From NCBI GenBank assembly GCA_030141605.1, contig JAQGDQ010000600.1, positions 87,501-131,767 of the forward strand: a stretch of DNA of 44,267 bases, given 5' to 3'. Below the pieces are notes generated by a model. The model saw only the letters and a list, made by a program, of their open reading frames with translations. It was not told the origin of the DNA and did not search any database. Made by a program: the position numbers and the translations under genes. The DNA comes from Tubiluchus corallicola (Eukaryota; Priapulida; Priapulimorpha; Priapulimorphida; Tubiluchidae). Positions within the stretch are counted from its first letter, which is position 1, and each line of letters opens with the position of its first letter. This document shows, piece by piece, positions 40,220 to 44,267 of this stretch.

Positions 40220-41255
40220 TTTTATCTCGAATTATTGCTGAACACTAACATCACGAATTTGTATATTTTGAATTACCATTGAATAATAATATTAGTAAAA
40301 CTCGTTTATCTCGAATTATCGTTGAATACTAACATCAGAAAAGCACGTATATTTCGAATTACTGTTGAATACTAACATCACCTAAGCACGTTTATTTCGA
40401 ATTACTGCTGAATACTAACATCACAAAAGCACGTATATTTCGAATTACTGCTGAATACTAACGTCACAAAAGCACGTATATTTCGAATTACTGCTGAATA
40501 CTAACGTCACAAAAGCACGTATATTTCGAATTACTGCTGAATACTAACATCACAAAAGCACGTATATTTCGAATTACTGCTGAATACTAACGTCACAAAA
40601 GCACGTATATTTCGAATTACTGCTGAATACTAACGTCACAAAAGCACGTTTATTTCGAATTACTGTTGATTTCTAACATCACAAAAGCACGTTTATTTCG
40701 AATTACTGTTGAATACTAACGTCAAAAAAGCACGTTTATTTCGAATTACTGTTGAATACTAACGTCACAAAAGCACGTTTATTTCGAATTACTGTTGATT
40801 TCTAACATCACAAAAGCACGTTTATTTCGAATTACTGTTGAATACTAACATCAAAAAAGCACGTTTATTTCGAATTACTGTTGAATCCTAACATCACGAA
40901 AGCGCGTTTCGAATTACTGCTGTACTAACGTCACAAAAGCACGTTTATTTCGAATTACTGCTGAATACTAACAACAGAAAAACTCGTTTATTTCGAATTT
41001 TTGTTGAATGAAAACAATAAGAAAGCTCGTTTACCTCAAATTCTCACCAAATAACAATAGCAGAACAGCTTTATGTCGAATTATTGCTGAATAATAACAT
41101 CAGAAAAACTTGTTTATTTCGAATTATCACTGAATAATAACATCAGGAAACCTGGTTTATTTCGAATTATCACTAAATAATAACATCAGGAAAACTTGTT
41201 TATTTCGAATTATTGCTGAATAATAACATCGAGAAATCTGGTTTATTTCAACAAT
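40220..41255. repeat. 43-bp minisatellite
   Basis: About 24 units of the type cgtttatttcgaattactgc plus tgaatactaacgtcacaaaagca. The centre (40395-40980) is most uniform and the flanks decay. In 40640-40880 a three-unit pattern (gatttctaacatc, gaatactaacgtcaaa, gaatactaacgtcac) appears to repeat. Confidence 0.95.
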
Positions 41256-42720
41256 AATTGTTTATCTCGAAAGTATTCAACTCATATCAAAAATCATTAC
41301 AAGTGCTTAAAGGCAAAACAGACGGAAGTATATTTGCCCTGTTTCCACAGGTCTCAACGTGTGTAAATTTAAAAATTCATGCTTTTCCACAATTTTCAAA
41401 AATCAGAACTTAGTAGTTTGCAAACAAATGCCAGTAAAACGAATGATAAAAACAAGCACACGCATTCATTGCATAGATTTATGCACACTTATGTAACGAC
41501 ATGAATGGTAATTCAAATAAAAAATTAATGTAGGCCTATATTTAGCATTAGGTATACAAATCACGTATAATTTGTTAAACATATAATAGGCTTAATAGAT
41601 ATTGGCAAACGTGACATCACCAAATTCAGTTTTTCCTGCTTCAGAACCTTTCGCCTCTCATGGTAGTAAGTAAGTAAGTAAGTAAGTCATTTATTTCAAA
41701 ATTATTTATTTATTTCATGGATTTCGTATGTCGGCTGTAGCACCTGGTAGAGTCAAAACGTTTTTGAAAAAAATAAAGACTATTTTTTGAGACTTAAAAG
41801 ACAATTTACTGTAATGACCACGCCAAGTCACAAAACAGCACTGTCTTAAATTCGGTTTAAAATTGGACAATTGAGTTTAATATAAATTATATAATCACAA
41901 ATAATTATTATTAACAGAACCTTAAACACAAACATTGAATTCTCTACTTAAATAGGTACGCAAATAAACCAATTACATTTTAGCACTCAATAACTAAGTG
42001 GTTATAGTACCTTTCCTTATTGCGTCATTCTATACGTATAAAAAATACCAATTTCATGTAAAAATAGGGTCACATATATCAAGTGACTATTAGAGCAACA
42101 ATTAATATACTTATAGTTAGTTTTAGCACATTCAGAGATTATGAAAAAAGTAAGATTAAATACAAAGGCAGCTTAGAAGTGGCAGTGTTTTACACAGAAA
42201 TACAAACTCAAAAAATATTCGCGTTTTATAAGCCGTATAAAATCGGCAACAAAATCGACGTATAGGTTACATACCCTACTGCCATCTGCTGGGTGATAAA
42301 GTTTTAATTTTAAAGTTAAAGCAGTTACCGAGTTGTAACTAGAAGACTGTCGACTTTTATGCACATGTGGGTCAGTAAACAAAAGCTAACAAGTCAATCA
42401 CTGATTACGCTCATAGTTGTAGCCCTGTTGCAAATGTTATCATTTGTCTTAAGCATTTACACCAGTGGTGTTATTTTTATGCTAAATAAAGATTCTTATA
42501 TATTGTGCCACTAAAATAGATACTGAAGAACACGAATCAACAGGTAATTAGACAACTTTCCATGTAAATGAAGAAGCAGTAGCCAATTAGTCAGTCATCT
42601 CCTGATTTTCCTGTACATGTAAGATATATAATAATAGGCCAACCACTCAGTTACTGTTTATCACTTAATCAGTTACTCACTTTTATTCTGTCAAAGTAGC
42701 TGACTAGTTTCCTGTGTATT
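41256..42720. other. Intergenic, no recognised gene
   Basis: A tandem GTAA run at 41664-41690 read on the minus strand follows aataaatgac and looks like another LINE 3' tail. Nothing else was recognised. Confidence 0.5.
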
Positions 42721-42726
42721 GTTGCG

Positions 42727-44267
42727 CTATTGTTTCGTATCCTACATGTTGAGGAAAGTCAGTAGTTGAGTTAGTTAGCTATTGTTTCGTATCCTACATG
42801 TTGAGGAAAGTCAGTAGTTGAGTTAGTTAGCTATTGTTTCATATCCTACATGTCGAGGAAAGTCAGTAGTTGAGTTAGTTAGCTATTGTTTCGTATCCTA
42901 CATGTTGAGGTAAGTCAGTAGTTGAGTTAGTTAGCTATTGTTTCATATCCTACATGTCGAGGAAAGTCAGTAGTTGAGTTAGTTAGCTATTGTTTCATAT
43001 CCTACATGTTGATGAAAGTCAGTAGTTGAGTTAGTTAGCTATTGTTTCGTATCCTACATGTTGAGGAAAGTCAGTAGTTGAGTAGTTAGCTATTGTTTCA
43101 TATCCTACATGTTGAGGAAAGTCAGTAGTTGAGTTAGTTAGCTATTGTTTCATATCCTACATGTTGAGGAAAGTCAGTAGTTGAGTTAGTTAGCTATTGT
43201 TTCGTATCCTACATGTTGAGGAAAGTCAGTAGTTGAGTTAGTTAGCTATTGTTTCATATCCTACATGTTGAGGAAAGTCAGTAGTTGAGTTAGTTAGCTA
43301 TTGTTTCATATCCTACATGTTGAGTAAAGTCAGTAGTTGAGTTAGTTAGCTATTGTTTCGTATCCTACATGTTGAGAAAAGTCAGTAGTTGAGTTAGTTA
43401 GCTATTGTTTCATATCCTACATGTTGAGGAAAGTCAGTAGTTGAGTTAGTTAGCTATTGTTTCGTATCCTACATGTTGAGAAGTCAGTAGTTGAGTTAGT
43501 TAGCTATTGTTTCATATCCTACATGTTGAGGAAAGTCAGTAGTTGAGTTAGTTAGCTATTGTTTCATATCCTACATGTTGAGGAAAGTCAGTAGTTGAGT
43601 TAGTTAGCTATTGTTTCGTATCCTACATGTTGAGAAAAGTCAGTAGTTGAGTTAGTTAGCTATTGTTTCATATCCTACATGTTGAGGAAAGTCAGTAGTT
43701 GACTAGTTAGCTATTGTTTAGTATCCTACATGTTGAGGAAAGTCAGTAGTTGAATTAGTTAGCTATTGTTTCATATCCTACATGTTGAGGAAAGTCAGTA
43801 GTTGAGTTAGTTAGCTATTGTTTAGTATCCTACATGTCGAGGAAAGTCAGTAGTTGAGTTAGTTAGCTATTGTTTCATATCCTACATGTTGATGAAAGTC
43901 AGTAGTTGAGTTAGTTAGCTATTGTTTCGTATCCTACATGTTGATGAAAGTCAGTAGTTGAGTACTTAGCTATTGTTTCATATCCTACATGTTGAGGAAA
44001 GTCAGTAGTTGAGTTAGTTAGCTATTGTTTCATATCCTACATGTTGAGGAAAGTCAGTAGTTGAGTTAGTTAGCTATTGTTTCGTATCCTACATGTTGAG
44101 GAAAGTCAGTAGTTGAGTTAGTTAGCTATTGTTTCATATCCTACATGTTGAGGAAAGTCAGTAGTTGAGTTAGTTAGCTATTGTTTCATATCCTACATGT
44201 TGAGGAAAGTCAGTAGTTGAGTTAGTTAGCTATTGTTTCGTATCCTACATGTTGAGGAAAGTCAGTA
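42727..44267. repeat. 52-bp minisatellite, runs off the window end
   Basis: Thirty units of gttagctattgtttcgtatc plus ctacatgttgaggaaagtcagtagttgagtta. Key variants are cgtatcc, catatcc or agtatcc, and ttgagg, tcgagg or ttgatg. The order of variants is not random (see findings). Confidence 0.97.

Noticed and set aside
42727-44267. CRISPR-like regular repeats
   Set aside because: Units are directly contiguous with no unique spacers, and the genome is clearly animal with spliced genes. It is a minisatellite.

Overview
The window is nuclear DNA of an animal, most likely a marine invertebrate. It carries spliced genes with GT-AG introns, AT-rich introns, many short inverted-repeat transposons, non-LTR retrotransposon relics and several minisatellites. 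Nothing fixes the phylum. A lophotrochozoan, non-vertebrate deuterostome or cnidarian would all fit. There are no rRNA genes, intact tRNA genes, operons or CRISPR arrays.

Three protein genes can be rebuilt exon by exon with continuous reading frames. (1) On the plus strand, a two-exon gene (204-229 and 2740-3286) encodes a 190-residue LRAT-domain (H-box/NlpC-P60-like) acyltransferase. (2) On the minus strand, a six-coding-exon gene (14169 down to 3993) encodes a 318-residue cytosolic PAPS-dependent sulfotransferase with all the main cofactor and catalytic motifs. Genes 1 and 2 are tail to tail. (3) On the minus strand, an eleven-coding-exon gene (34637 down to 19717, with a non-coding 5' exon ending at 35256) encodes a 552-residue mitochondrial-clan cytochrome P450 with I-helix, ExxR and heme-Cys motifs. 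All three are small-molecule or lipid-modifying enzymes. A shared pathway is possible but is only an inference.

Layout: 1-3.4 kb is the LRAT gene. 3.4-4.0 kb is a short convergent intergenic stretch with a hairpin repeat. 4.0-14.2 kb is the sulfotransferase, whose introns hold LINE relics, a tRNA-like SINE, a 459-bp MITE with perfect 29-bp inverted ends, and a roughly 1.2-kb 28-bp minisatellite abutting the exon 1 donor site. 14.2-19.7 kb is intergenic, with two MITEs, trinucleotide tracts and a 26-bp-type minisatellite. 19.7-35.3 kb is the P450, with many intronic insertions. 35.3-44.3 kb is intergenic: a SINE-like unit, a hAT-like element with two other elements nested inside it, a TCTAA tract, a 43-bp minisatellite, and a 52-bp minisatellite that runs off the window end.

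The most notable observations are these. Decayed duplicates of P450 exons 8 and 9 flank the live exon 8, and one is split by a hAT-type MITE. Five hAT-like elements can be called from terminal inverted repeats plus 8-bp target duplications. A minisatellite has expanded inside the coding end of a LINE and left all three frames open. The terminal 52-bp array has higher-order structure. An inverted pair of Penelope-like ends carries a hammerhead-like core. A 10-bp palindrome, GTCACGTGAC, lies in the presumptive promoters of both the LRAT and P450 genes.
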